Shown: one piece after another, positions 1-11,257 of the stretch
Position numbering within the stretch: position 1 is the stretch's first letter
Layout: every line of letters begins with the position of its first letter
Source of the DNA: Urechis unicinctus
Taxonomy: Eukaryota; Annelida; Polychaeta; Xenopneusta; Urechidae
Direction: 5' to 3'
Assembly (NCBI GenBank): GCA_034190875.2
Contig: CM067354.1
Span: forward strand, 8,581,828-8,645,827
DNA length: 64,000 bases
Program-made: the position numbers and the translations under genes
The notes under the pieces: model-generated
The model's database searches: none
Seen by the model: the letters and a program-made list of their open reading frames with translations, nothing else
What the model was told of the DNA's origin: nothing

Positions 1-600
<600 letters not shown>

Positions 601-877
601 TGTCATCTTCCCGATTGTTAAAGATCAAATGCAACGATTTTCATCATTTCTTTTTGACGTTTTTCAAAATAGAGATTAATAACTCAATATCTAACTGGGC
701 CCCGTATTTCAATGCATCGGTATGCATATAAGAATCCACCGATAAGTTCCCATTCGGAAGAAAATACGAAGCCATCTTTTCGATGCCATTTTGACTCAGT
801 TGGCCTCTAGGGGCAGGTTGCGTGACGTCACAATTGCTGCACGGCCTCCAAGAGAATTTGAGTAATTACAAGAAGCC

Positions 878-1735
878 ATGTCGACTTCTGATGAAGATTA
901 CGAGGCACCATCACAAAAAATTGGGGAAAATTATGTCCATGGCTATTTATATGAGCCAATATGGGCGGGAGTTGAATCATCCGAGTCAGACTCGGAAATG
1001 ACACCGGGAGCTCTGACTCAGAGTCCCCTACGGATGCAGAATCCTCAAAAGATCTCGACGTATGGTGAGTATAGAATACCCTTCCCAATATGTATTGAAC
1101 TATGTTAATTGGTAAAAAATAATCGTTTGTATAAGTTACCTAATATATTTACACATTATGTAAGTTGAAGATGCTATGTTGACAGACATAACTACTACAA
1201 CAAATAGTACTTGGCTAGTAAATGTAGCTTTGACATTGTACCCTCAGCACATTTAATATGTGGACAGAGTTTTGCATGCAGTATAAGTATTTTCCTTTTA
1301 CATTGATTCATTGTATCGCAAATATAAGATTACAATGACAGTCTTATCTTTAATTATTTCGCTAACTCAGGTGTAGCTGTCGACACTACATCCCAATGGA
1401 CACAGCTAGAGAGAGTGTGTGTAACTTTGGAGAGAGTGATATCTATAATGAGGGAATGGCCATGCATCGCCAAGCATCGCGGGTTCCTGGCAAACTGCCT
1501 GAACAAAGTGGGAGAATGGTTGACAAATGGCAATTGTATTTTTTTCTATGCAACTTATTTCATAACCATATGCAACTAATTGACATATTGCTTCAGATTA
1601 TTCAGGTATCTAGCCTACCAAGTGGTTTACATTCTGGATATGGCACAGACTAGGTAAAAGAAAAAGGAAAATGCTGGCAGCCTGTTTGGTAACAACTATT
1701 AGAGAATCCTTCCCAGACCCGGGCGGCTAGTATAC
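878..1735 (+). pseudogene. Relic of a gene with a P2X7-type C-terminal zinc-binding domain
   Basis: Three exon-like blocks resemble the widespread invertebrate family that shares the cytoplasmic Cys-rich domain of P2X7 receptors without a channel. Block 1 (878-1064) starts with an acidic 'SDEDYEAP' segment and a 'YLYEPIWAG' motif and ends at a GT donor. Block 2 starts after a CAG at 1371 and reads 'CSCRHYIPMDTARESVC', then in another frame 'EWPCIAKHRGFLANCLNK'. Block 3 starts after a CAG at 1606 and reads 'FTFWIWHRLGKRKRK' and 'TTIRESFPDPGG'. The family pattern is W-C-x-C-x2-C, a CC pair, a 'C-x-H..F' stretch and an 'AYRQFT.W..' stretch. Here the reading frame changes inside blocks 1 and 2, and one Cys of the paired positions is missing. 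I therefore call it broken. An alternative is a real gene with small assembly indels. Function in this family is unknown. Confidence 0.65.
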
Positions 1736-2334
1736 AGGTTATCTACAAAGCAGCTGTAGAATATTTCTTGGTCAGGTTGAATCGACACCTGTGAGCAACT
1801 ACGAAAAGATCATTTTCAGTTTTCTTGTACTGGGAGGCAATAGGTGGTGGGACATTCCTATCCTCTGCAAGGACCTCAGCAAGTCTGTAGCTTGGGAATT
1901 TTTGCCTGAGATCAAGCACCTCAGCAATGAGCTGATGTACATAGCCTGAAGCAAATCGATGTTATCATATATTATGATAATCATATTATAAATCAGTTAT
2001 ATTATATGCCCATATTGAATAGGGTAACAGTGATTGTGCATATGAAACTAATTTAGGTTTCGGTAATAAATGTCACAAAAACATTTGTGTATCATTTTAG
2101 ATTAATGAATATACACACCGAACAAATTGGTACTTTGACAGGCTTGACGCTTTGCCAAGCGATATCTTGACAGATTCGACGTGGAAAATATACATTTTTT
2201 AAAAGAAAAAAAGCGCACAGTCCTCTTATTTTGTTACAATAGCCTTTTAAAACATAGAACTTTGGAAAAATTTAATAAAAAAAATCATTGTATCCTTTAA
2301 GGATGCTTGAAAGATGAACATCTGTTCACGCATC
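1736..2334. other. No gene seen
   Basis: AT-rich sequence between the P2X7-type relic and the outer edge of the left palindrome arm. Short ORFs on the minus strand (1799-1984) show no recognisable motif. Confidence 0.5.
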
Positions 2335-2586
2335 ACTCACCGAGTGGCTGTGATATTTTCAAATATCTGTGTTTATTAGATTATCAACCGATATTCGAGC
2401 AGCAATTATCGATAAATGTCAGCGACTAGTAAATGAATGAAACAAATTTACTTGCCAGCCCTTCATTTGATCACACTTCTTACTTCAGCCCACATACAAT
2501 TTAACGGTCATATATTACTTAAGATTTATAATCCCGTTGATGCCTGATAGTTAATTGGTCTAACTTTCATTAGGCTCCAACTAAGG

Positions 2587-4217
2587 TTACAACCAGTCGT
2601 AGTCAGTACCTGTCAGTTCGTAAAATTTCTTGTTCCATGGACGAAAATAATCTCTTGAAGTACGTTCTAAATCTGGCCAAATCTGATGGCTATGCCCCTT
2701 GCCACTTCCTAAACAGCCAGAGCTCTTTAAGCAATAAAATCCCTTATTGCTATCATAGTAAAAGAGTTTTTCACTCAGAAATGGCTTTACACCTAAGAAT
2801 TTTTCCACCTTTGCGAGTTGTCGTCCTGGATTCTGGAAGGCAAACTCATCCCCATTCACAATGTGTATTTGTCGACGAGAGAACCATTTGAGCCATTTCC
2901 GTAGATGTACGTAATACACAGAACGCTGTAGACATCCCCAGCCTCTGTGCAATCTGCCGGAGAAGGAATCCACAAGTAATTCTTCAAAAGAAAATATTTT
3001 TGGCAGCTTAGATCCTCCTTTCCGATAGCGTTGTAGGAACATGTAGTCAGAAACCATTCTCACATAAGGGTCGCGCACAATCAGTACAAGCTTCGTGCTA
3101 TTATTGAAGGCATGGATCCTTTGCGGAGCTGATAGAGAATGGAAATATTCGGCACTTTTTTCTATTAAAAACTGTCCCTCCTTGGGCTTTGGAAGCTGGT
3201 CGAAATAAGTTTTCAGACCTGAGTGATACTGGCTGTCACTAGCAAAGAAACATGGTTCGTGTGAAGGCGCTGTAATGTCAGGGTGCAGAGCCAGGAAGTC
3301 GACGAGAGCTCCTGTACCCGCCTTCCTTGCGCCTATTATCAAAGCTTGGGGCATCTGTCGAGTGCTAATGTTCAGTCGAGCCACATCTTTTGCTGTGTAG
3401 ACATTAGGGTCGATTTCTTCATCTTCGTCCAATTGCTTTTCTAAATCCCGAGCTGTTAGTTTGGACGAAAGAACCCGGGTGAGTTTTATCAGGAGACGTT
3501 GGTGTGTTTGGTTCATTTCACAGGGACGAGCGCCCTGTGACACAAACCGGTCTTTCTGGGAGCAGCTCTTGTTTAAGTCAACTGTCTTCTTATTGCCAAT
3601 ACGGTCTGTTTCACTTATCTTATCTACACTATTTTGTACTTTAGCTTGCAGAGGGTTGCCATCAACACTGATCTCATCATCATCCTCGTCATCGTCATCA
3701 TTATTGCCGTTATCAGCACTATTCTCATCGTAATCATCATCGGCATGATCATCATCCTCGTTGTCAACATATTTTCTTGCTCTATGTTCTTTGAAAACCT
3801 CGTCTTTGTCACTAGAGTTTATCTTGTCATCGTCGATTATCTCACTAACGTCTCGCGAAGCATTATCACCATGATACAAGTTGGTGTGTCTGTGATTATC
3901 TGAAATCATCAATTCACGATCAGTTACAGCAACGTACAACGTAGGTGGCTAATGATGTTTCGACATGATGATACAATGTGGCACGCCTCTTATGATAATT
4001 CAACTGACTTTGAAACCTTAACATGTACATTGAGTAAATGCAGTACAGCTTTTAAAAATATCTACGACATAGAACCTTGGTCTCGGATCCGAAAGTCCTT
4101 TAGTTTGTTGACTGTGAACCTGGTTTGCGCAAGAAAAATGAAAACGGCAACTGTGGTGATGCATAAATACGCTAACTTTCTGTGAGTCTTAACAAGTCTG
4201 CAAAGATAACCGCCCAT
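2587..4217 (-). CDS. Heparan sulfate glucosamine 3-O-sulfotransferase-like protein, left copy (2 exons)
   Basis: Model: exon 1 is 4217-4076 and exon 2 is 3899-2587, giving 484 residues. Exon 1 starts with ATG and encodes 'MGGYLCRLVKTHRKLA', followed by a single hydrophobic segment (about residues 16-33). This is a type II Golgi signal-anchor. It ends CAAG/GTTCTATG. Exon 2 begins after TTTCAG with a matching phase. An Asp/Glu-rich stem follows (about residues 67-127). The catalytic domain is about residues 225-484. Visible motifs are the PAPS 5'-phosphosulfate loop 'GARKAGTGAL', 'SHEPCFF' with the Glu at the catalytic-base position of HS3ST enzymes, the 3'-phosphate motif 'VRDPYVRMVSDY', a Cys pair in 'FYCLKSSGC', and the C-terminal 'FRPWNKKFYELTG' typical of HS3STs. 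The expected reaction is transfer of sulfate from PAPS to the 3-OH of glucosamine in heparan sulfate in the Golgi. The acidic stem is unusual. Intact, and the inverted paralogue of 22056-23936. Confidence 0.88.
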
Positions 4218-4655
4218 GATCGATCGTCTGGTGCTGAGATGATTGGCCGCACTAATTTATCTGGCATAAAACAGACACCAAGTCAACGCTAACAGCGCTT
4301 GTATTTCGCGGGAAATTTTCAGTTAGGTTAAATTTATGGAAGTTACCAGACAATAGGCGACATATGGTGTTGATCATGATGCGCGTACTGTTGACACAGA
4401 TCTAAGATTGCGTTTGCTTTAGACTGCGCGCCTTGTTTCGAGTCGGCGAGTGACTACAGGCGTATGGCCTCACAAAGTCAAGTAGTCAAATAGAATGTTG
4501 GCAGTGTTCAAACTTGGTTCGAAAAAAATTTAGACGATGAAATTGTATTGGTCTGGTAAAACCAGCCATGCCTCTATCCCGATGTCCTGTGCGCTGTTAA
4601 TATTGACACAATTATATGTGAAAATGTCACGTTGTAAATATGGATTTATGGCGTG

Positions 4656-4800
4656 CTGAGAGCTTATTCCTACTAAGGTGTGCTTTTGCACTTGCTATGC
4701 CAGGGGTCTATTTCCATTCTGGCTCATTTCCTCTGTACGACTAAGCCTAGCGACTCGTACAGACAGTATACCATGTCCAACGGCGAACTATTGAAAAAGA
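4656..4800. repeat. Dispersed local repeat, four copies
   Basis: A block reading 'gctgagagc..attc.tactacggtgt', then 'tgctatgccag', then 'aacggcgaac.attgaaa', occurs here, at about 6350-6500, at about 7450-7600, and inverted at about 17640-17815. It is confined to the palindrome arms in this window. No coding potential is seen. It marks repeated duplication inside the arms. Confidence 0.75.
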
Positions 4801-5252
4801 ATTTTTCCACCTTTGCGAGTTGTCGTCCTGGATTCTGGAAGGCAAACTCATCCCCATTCACAATGTGTATTTGTCGACGAGGGAATCATTTGAGCCATTT
4901 CCGTAGATGTACGTAATACACAGAACGCTGTAGCCACCCGTCAGCCTTCGTGCAATCTGCCGGAGAAGGAATCCACAAGTAATTCTTCAAAAGAAAATAC
5001 TCTTGGCAGCTTAGAGTCTCCTTTCTGATAGCGCTGTAGGAACATGAAGTCAGAAACCATTCTCACATAAGGGTCGCGCACAATCAGTACAAGCTTCATG
5101 CTATTATTGAAGGCATGGATCCTTTGTGGGGCTGACGGTGAATGGAAATATTTGATACTTTTCTCTATTAAAAACTGTCCCTCCTTGGGCTTTGGAACCT
5201 GGTCGAAATAAGTCTGCAAAGAACACCCCCCCCCCCCCCCCCCCCCCCCCAT
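4800..5252 (-). pseudogene. Truncated sulfotransferase copy with chimeric start through a poly-G tract
   Basis: On the minus strand an ORF of 103 codons (5252-4941) starts at an ATG, runs through a Gly run encoded by about 24 consecutive G, and continues directly into 'LQTYFDQVPKPKEGQF' of the catalytic domain. It ends after 'LLVDSFSGRLHEG'. Beyond that stop, coding similarity continues in other frames to about 4800. The sequence around the ATG and upstream of it (5250-5290) matches the region of exon 1 in the complete gene (around 4217). The start codon of the leader exon has therefore been joined to the catalytic domain, and the membrane anchor, stem and PAPS loop are lost. It lacks the 5'-phosphosulfate loop and the C-terminal Cys pair, so it should not be an active enzyme. 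Confidence 0.75.
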
Positions 5253-5673
5253 GATTGCTCTTCTGGTGCTGAGATTAATGAGTGTTAATATGAATCACAC
5301 CAACTGCGCTGGCCGCACTAAGTGATCTGACGTATGACGGACAGCACGTCAACGCCAATTTGATGTGGCTCGTGAATGGTTTCAATTTGAAGACAAGCTC
5401 ACTGAGCACACGGTTGGTGACATACGCATGGCCTAGAATGGGATTCAGGGTCTAAGTTTGTGGGAACAATTGCATGAACTTTGTGAATCAAAGCTGTCGG
5501 TCATCGTTACCAGAAGCAAACAGCGCCACGCGTTGTTTGACCAATTGCGATCGTCTTTCATGGGAAATTTTCGATTAGGTTGAACTTATAGAAGCTTCCA
5601 GACAATAGGCGACATATGGTGTTGATCATGATGCGCGTACTGTTGACACAGATCTAAGATTGCGTTTGCTTTA

Positions 5674-6125
5674 GACTGCGCGCCTTGTGGTTCGAGTCGA
5701 TGTGTGGTAGCAGGTGAATGGCACATCACCAAGTCAAGTAGACAAATCAAATGTTGGCAGTGTTCAATCTTCCACTAGTTGTGATTTTTCCCCACCGTTG
5801 ACACGTATTAACGGTATATACCTGAGCACATGCTTGATCAGTAAATAAATGTCATAATATTTTCATTGTATATGTTTGCCATAATAAGATAATTCTCATA
5901 GAATGCGGGTAGATAATGACTAGCTGTAAATCCAGTCTCCATGGTGATCCACATGGCCGAACTTTGCCGGTAGTACCCTTCGTAAACACATCCCTGGTTA
6001 ATTTTAGCGTCTAAAATATATTTCACTGTAATAGCCATGTCGCGTATTGTGTATTATTTAGTTATGACACAATGTTCAGCTGTTCACTGATTAATCGGCA
6101 GATCAACTGCAAGTTATATTACTAA
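5674..6125. repeat. Direct duplication, first copy (second copy at 6833-7298)
   Basis: About 450 bases starting 'gactgcgcgccttgtgg' and ending near 'aagttatatta' are repeated at 6833-7298 in the same orientation with few differences. The inverted arm carries one equivalent at about 18030-18470. The shared block contains the conserved 66-codon ORF. The extra copy explains why the left arm is locally longer than the right arm. Confidence 0.85.
5838..6038 (-). CDS. Small conserved repeat-borne ORF, 66 codons (copy 1)
   Basis: ATG-started ORF beginning 'MAITVKYILDAKINQG' and ending 'YNENIMTFIY'. A full-length copy with four or five substitutions lies on the plus strand at 18104-18304. A third copy at 7015-7206 (minus) is frameshifted after residue 15. 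No signal peptide or known motif is seen. It is rich in Tyr and aromatic residues. It may be chance maintenance of an open frame in young duplicates. Not recognised. Confidence 0.25.
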   Translation of the reverse strand: MAITVKYILDAKINQGCVYEGYYRQSSAMWITMETGFTASHYLPAFYENYLIMANIYNENIMTFIY

Positions 6126-7599
6126 AGATACCGCGCACTAACTCTCGTACATAGTTTGTAAAATATGTTCGCGATGCCAGCAGAAACATGCTTCAATGGA
6201 AATGCCATCAGAAACATGCTTCAATGGAGATGCCATCAGAAACATGCTTCAATGGAGATGATGAAAAGAATCTTGCTCTAGTAGTGTGAACAGCAAAAAC
6301 CTAGCCATGCATCCATCCGGATACACCGAGGCACGTTGTAAATACGTATATACGCTGAGAGCCTATTCATACTACGGTGTGCAATAGGACTGCTATGCCA
6401 GCGGTCTTTTTCCGTTCCCGCTCACTTTCTCTGACCGAATTAGCCTAACACTAACATAGAAGGTATTTACAATGTCGATGCAACGGCGAACCGTTGAAAT
6501 AGCTGTAGATTCGCTTACATGCTCAGAAAAAAGTATTACGTTGCAGGTTAACATTTATGTAATCGATAATATATGACCAATTTTCACAGAGGATAAACAT
6601 GAATTCCCCCCAAAATAGTCTTAAACACACACATTCGACATTTAATGATGATGTCTGAGTCGCTTTGTTAATGGCGGCTCGATAAGCAGTTCCACAAGGT
6701 TTTCCTCCTCTGACCTTCGATCTGCATCTTTTTCACGCTTGTCAAAAATTTAGGTAGGTAGGTAGATAACCTGTAGAAAATGACATTAACAATGACTCCT
6801 ACTTCGTTGTGTCAGTTGTGTCAGTTTGCTTAAGACTGCGCGCCTTGTGGTGGTTCGAGTCGATGTGTGGTAGCAGGTGAATGGCACATCACCAAGTCAA
6901 GTAGACAAATCAAATGTTGGCAGTGTTCAATCTTCCACTAGTTGTGATTTTTCCCCACCGTTGACACGTATTAACGGTATATACCTGAGCACATGCTTGA
7001 TCAGTAAATAAATGTTATAATCTTTTCATTGTATATGTTTGCCATAATAAGATAATTCTCATAGAATGCGGGTAGATAATGACTAGCTGTAAATCCAGTC
7101 TCCATGGTGATCCACATGGCCGAACTTTGCCGGTAGTACCCTTTGTAAATAAGACACATCCATGGTTAATTTTAGCTTCTAAGATATATTTTACTGTAAT
7201 AGCCATGTCGCATATTGTGTAGTATTTAGTAATGACACTATGTTCAGCTTATCACTGTTCACGTTTTAATCGGCAGATCAACAGCAAGTTATATTACCCA
7301 TGGAAACTTCCGCACTTGGTTGGAACAAATTTCGAAACGATAAAATTGTCTTGGTCTGGTAGTATCAACATCAAAAACCCAGCCATGCATCTATCCCAAA
7401 ACTCTGGGCGCATTGACGAAACAACGTCAGGTTGTAAATATGGATTTATGGTGTGCTGAGAGCTAATTCCTACTACGGTGTCCATTTGGACCTGCTATGC
7501 CAGCCGGTCTATTTCCGCTCTCGTTCATTTTGTCTGTACGACTTAGTCTAACGACAAGTATAGACGCTATTCTAGGTGGTCCAACGGCGAACAATTGAA

Positions 7600-8310
7600 A
7601 AAGCAGCAGATTCGCTTACATGCTCAGGAAAAAAGTGACAATGAGACAAGTATAATGGCGCAGGTTCTCGTGGTTTGCATGGTGAAGGAAGTTGTTTTAG
7701 AATAAGATTTGTATATTTTAGTCTATTTCTTAATGTATGGTGGATAGCGAACCTCTCGTGAATTTACTGGGCGATAATTGGATTACATTTTTGAAAGAAG
7801 TAGTTGGTATCTACATCAGTAAGTACTCAAATCAATGGGCCCCGCTTAGCACTGCGCAAAGCAATATCGCAATATCCCAACCGACTGCAATAGAAATATG
7901 GCGATTGTATTTGAAATAAGTCTGAAATCAACAACTCCCGTGTTTACAGGCCGTTTAAAAACAATTCAGGACTACTTCCACACGTCATACTTGTCCTCTG
8001 AGAAGAATGCATTAAGCTTAACCTACAAACTTAAACATTTTTGTGGAAAAAGCGATTAAATTTTGTTTCGCTCTGGCAGGTACAATTGACCGATTTTTAA
8101 CTGATCGCTTTCAGAACCATGATGTGTATGCAGCTAGGTACAATAGAGCTGGTCGCGACCATTATTCTACCACAGGCAGCGCTAAAGCGAGAGGTTTTGT
8201 CCGTGAAGAAATCCCAAGTGGAGAACGACTTAACGAAGAACGGCCAAAAATCTATAAGCGTTTGTCTTCATTTTTGTAATGTTTAAAGCAAGAGGTGTCT
8301 GTTCTGAAGC
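7600..8310. other. Left-arm insert with no counterpart in the right arm
   Basis: This stretch lies between blocks that are adjacent in the right arm, so it was inserted here or deleted there. It holds two short plus-strand ORFs, 7737-7919 (60 codons) and 8043-8279 (78 codons, no ATG start). Neither shows a recognisable domain. Confidence 0.5.
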
Positions 8311-8634
8311 CGGGTAAGTAGATAACCTGTTGAAACTGACAATAACAATGACTCCTACTTCGTTGGGTCAGTCGATCAAGTACAATGTGAAGATAGAAAC
8401 CCAGTTTGGATAGATAATCTAATAATATGCAGCAAGCGCTGGAGCTTCCAAGTTGACTTGGGTGCTAATGCGTCGGTCATGTCATACGATATTCACACAT
8501 TTCTCAGATGCAGTAAATACTGAGACCTGCTTACACAAAGCACATAACAGCTGGTAGACTGCTATGGTATAAATGACAGTTTATAGCCCATTCACAAGAG
8601 AAAAGTAAAACCTAGAACTTTTCTCGTGCTGATA

Positions 8635-8680
8635 TTTGATAATTCCACAGACACTTACTTAGTGGGACTGTTGCCGGTAT
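8635..8680. repeat. Single unit matching the 43-bp minisatellite of the opposite arm
   Basis: The run from 'gataattccacagacac' to 'gttgcc' is the reverse complement, with a few differences, of the unit tandemly repeated at 15498-17160. It sits at the equivalent place in the left arm, between the blocks pairing with 17165-17385 and 15180-15310. Here it is present once. Confidence 0.75.
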
Positions 8681-9437
8681 GATTAACTTACTAAATAATA
8701 TATATGACAGATACAATCGTTATTTGGTTATTTGGAAGTGACAGCTTTTTGCATGATGAAAACAAGTCACCCTTACAACTTTCAACAACCATTTATTGAC
8801 CAATTGATGCCAAAGACTTCAAGAACGTGTGTGATGAATGTAGTGGTCAAGTTGTTGGTTCTCATGTTATGATAAGTTATTGATATTATCATGTTTATAT
8901 ATACGAGATGTACGGGTTAATGAGTGGGTCCCGAAAGTGTTTCATAAAAGCAATAATCCACAGGCGGTGAATCAAAAACGTGATTAGTAGTATAGAAAAT
9001 GGCGTTTCTGGGACAAAGGCCATTTTTAGCTGCCTTTAAGACTTTACGCTTGCAACTCCTACAGGGCACTTTCCTCACTCGGCGCATCAACTATTAGCTC
9101 CTACAGCATAATATACCCACACGCAACCCCCACAAGCATGTGGGTGTACCGCAAAATAGATCCTAAAATGACAACAAAGAGGCAATGCACATGGACTCTT
9201 TGCACCAGTTTTGCTACTTCAACAACTGACTATTGCAAGTTACACACCTACAAGTTGCGCCAAAGCAAAAGGAACTATATCTGTAAATCATGTGGCATCG
9301 GGTTAATAAACACCTGTATGGTCTACGGCTACGATTGGCAGAACAACAGATTGCGCTTTTGGGCTAAGAAGGCAGTGCCGGTGTTACTAGGTTGTTGTTA
9401 CAAATATAACAACACCACTAAGAGACTAGCAACTACC

Positions 9438-9752
9438 CGGATGGCCACGCCCTGCACTGCAACGTAAACAAGAAGGTCTTTGAATAGATGATGGACAAAT
9501 TTGGTGGGGTGTCAATCAAGAAGTACGTAAGCTACGGTCTAAGATGTATTCGATTTTGCTATCCGACGAGGGAGAGATTAGAAAAGCAAAGAGCGTGAAA
9601 AAATCTGTGGCGATAAATAGCCGTTTAGGCACGGTGTTAATATGTTGCTAAGCGAGGTCCACCAGATTAATGGCCTGAAAAGAGAAGAAGAGATTGATAG
9701 ATGCGAATGGAATAAACACTCTGGCCTATGGTCACAAGGATATACTTCAATG
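9438..9752 (+). pseudogene. C-terminal fragment of a protein-primed family B DNA polymerase (Polinton/Maverick or related)
   Basis: Short runs spread over shifting frames match the conserved end of the polymerases of Polintons/Mavericks and related DNA viruses. They are 'HALHCNVNKKV', then 'DKFGGVSIKKYV', then 'RSKMYSILLSDEG', 'KAKSVKKSV', and finally 'DANGINTLAYGH'. In intact family members these follow each other in one frame near the C-terminus, after the palm domain. Here at least two frameshifts and stops separate them, so the gene is dead. The palm and exonuclease motifs are not seen upstream. In the source element the enzyme would copy the element's DNA. Neighbouring minus-strand ORFs run towards it. 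The identification rests on motif order recognised by eye. Confidence 0.7.
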
Positions 9753-9939
9753 ATTGGGAGCACCATCTGGTGGTAGCTGGGTGTCGGGTGGGATCACACG
9801 CATCTCTTCCCCGACAAAGCCATGGAGTAAGTGGTAGGACAGCAGTATGCTCAAGCTCACCTGGCTGGAAGAGGTAGCGAATGCCAACACCAAAGGGAAG
9901 CTTTTCCTCCTTGAGCCCGACGAAGCGCCCTGGGACCAT
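9667..9939 (-). pseudogene. Small ORF of the virus-like block, 90 codons
   Basis: ATG-started ORF beginning 'MVPGRFVGLKEEKLPFGV' and ending 'LLLFSGH'. It overlaps the polymerase fragment tail to tail, as in compact virus-like elements. No domain is recognised. The part after about residue 58 overlaps the polymerase motifs on the other strand, so the original end may have been earlier. Listed because it fits the order and strand of the neighbouring small ORFs. Confidence 0.35.
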
Positions 9940-9957
9940 GGTCTAGGGATGCATTGT

Positions 9958-10416
9958 TATGTTTTACAGCACCAAGATATTAGCTAGCCAGTAGGCGATC
10001 AGGCCAGTCGCAGCCATGCCCAGGATAATGAACGTCACTTCACGTCCCTTCTGGCCATCTGAGGAAACATAGAATTCTGAAAGTTGGGGCTAAGGCTCCA
10101 GTGGGTTGACGAATTTGTCTGTGACCAAAGAGTACTCACGCCTTGCGTCGTTGACATCCAGGAAAGTTTGCTCGGTATGTCCCTGGCAACGACGCTGCTC
10201 GTTGATGAACTCTAGCCGGTCAGTTGGCTTCTTGGCCCATATCACCTGTGTAGACTGAAGCTGCTCGATTGCTGCATCATAACGTTTACGTTCTGCGTCC
10301 ACTTGGGAGTTTTGTAAGATGGAGAATATTAAGTTGCCCCTTGATAATACAAGAGGTTGACAAGAGCACATCCAACAAGCATTGCTATCGAGGCCATAGT
10401 GTTTACTGTATATCAC
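9958..10416 (-). pseudogene. Broken small gene of the virus-like block with charged helix and flanking hydrophobic segments
   Basis: The open part (10416-10090) reads, after a frameshift near its start, 'QNSQVDAERKRYDAAIEQLQ', then a charged, probably coiled-coil segment ending 'VNPLEP'. After one in-frame stop the same frame continues with 'PQLSEFYV' and a hydrophobic stretch (about 10020-9960). A hydrophobic start is visible in another frame near 10390-10330. The likely original plan is membrane segment, coiled coil, membrane segment, about 140 residues. I recall similar uncharacterised proteins in cnidarian and mollusc genomes but cannot name a function. The frameshift and stop make it a relic. 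Confidence 0.45.
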
Positions 10417-10432
10417 CTGGTATAATCCCTTG

Positions 10433-10636
10433 TTAAATTAGCATGTCCTTTGTGGACATGACAAGGCCTACGTCGGCAGCAGCCATGCCCAGGTCATATG
10501 GGGTGAAGTCAAGCTCGGGTTCTGTCCCACCCAGGGACATCTTGCCGAGTTTGGCATAACCTATAGATACTAGAATATCTGCACCATGGTACAGCGCGTT
10601 GACAAACATTTTTCCATCAGTACTTGGTGTTGACAT
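10433..10636 (-). pseudogene. Small hydrophobic protein of the virus-like block, 67 codons
   Basis: ATG-started ORF beginning 'MSTPSTDGKMFVNALYHG', with a Gly/Ala-rich hydrophobic core ('ADILVSIGYAKLG') and the end 'MSTKDMLI'. Directly after its stop a short reading run continues in another frame, suggesting a frameshift near 10430. The next ORF (9958-10416) begins within a few tens of bases on the same strand, as in a compact viral gene row. No function is known to me. Confidence 0.4.
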
Positions 10637-10639
10637 GAT

Positions 10640-10946
10640 TAACTTATTCCATATGAAAGGGATCCTTTAAGTAGGTTGACTTTTTTGACCGTCGGCTTTA
10701 AAAGGAAAAAGAGGGGCCAGGGTGGACACTATGTATACCAGCGGCACAAATATGACTGATGTTTCATTGGGATTATGCGCCGAAGTCTTTTCTACCGCAG
10801 CCATTTCTTAATCTCTAGCGCGACTTTCGCAGGTAAGCGTGGCCTTGACCTCACCTAGCTCACCCGAAAGCTTATAAACTTGGCGAATGCACATTTGCCA
10901 AGTTACCTTGGTCAGTTGTGTTTGTTTATATGTATGCATGCATGTA
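10640..10946. other. No gene seen
   Basis: Stretch between the small hydrophobic ORF and the TATG microsatellite. It contains no ORF of note. It could include the upstream region of the minus-strand row. Confidence 0.4.
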
Positions 10947-11118
10947 TGAGTGTGTATGTGTAAGTATGTATGTATGTATGTATGTATGTGTGTAAGTATG
11001 TATGTATGTATGTATGTATGTATGTATGTATGTATGTATGTATGTATGTATGTATGTATGTATGTATGTATGTATGTGTATGTATGTATGTATGTATGTA
11101 TGTATGTATGTATGTATG

Positions 11119-11150
<32 letters not shown>

Positions 11151-11257
11151 TGTATGTGTATGTATGTATGTATGTATGTGTATGTATGTATGTATGTATG
11201 TATGTATGTATGTATGTATGCATGTATGCATGTATGTATGTATGTATGTATGTATGT
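10947..11257. repeat. (TATG)n microsatellite
   Basis: About 300 bases of tatg units with occasional tgtatg interruptions. The ORFs encoding Tyr-Val-Cys-Met or Ile-His-Thr-Tyr periods on either strand are artefacts of this repeat. Confidence 0.98.

Larger units (their letters stand above)
2335..8980. repeat. Left arm of a large imperfect palindrome
   Basis: Read as reverse complement, this segment matches 15180-24195 in the same order. The matching blocks are: the 3' flank (2335-2460 with 24060-24195); the sulfotransferase gene (2587-4217 with 22056-23936); a second partial sulfotransferase with its 5' flank; about 5280-6830 with 17340-18830; 8310-8540 with 17165-17385; and 8757-8960 with 15180-15310. 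Similarity is clear but imperfect, with indels, local duplications and unmatched inserts such as 7600-8310. The arms are separated by about 6 kb of unrelated sequence. This is best read as an old inverted segmental duplication. A transposon with giant terminal inverted repeats is less likely, because the outer parts carry an intron-containing gene. Confidence 0.8.

Noticed and set aside
2587-3939. Reading the sulfotransferase as a single-exon gene from 3939 or from an inner ATG
   Set aside because: Codons upstream of 3899 sit before a TTTCAG acceptor, and a matching leader exon with signal-anchor and correct phase exists in both copies, so a two-exon model is better.
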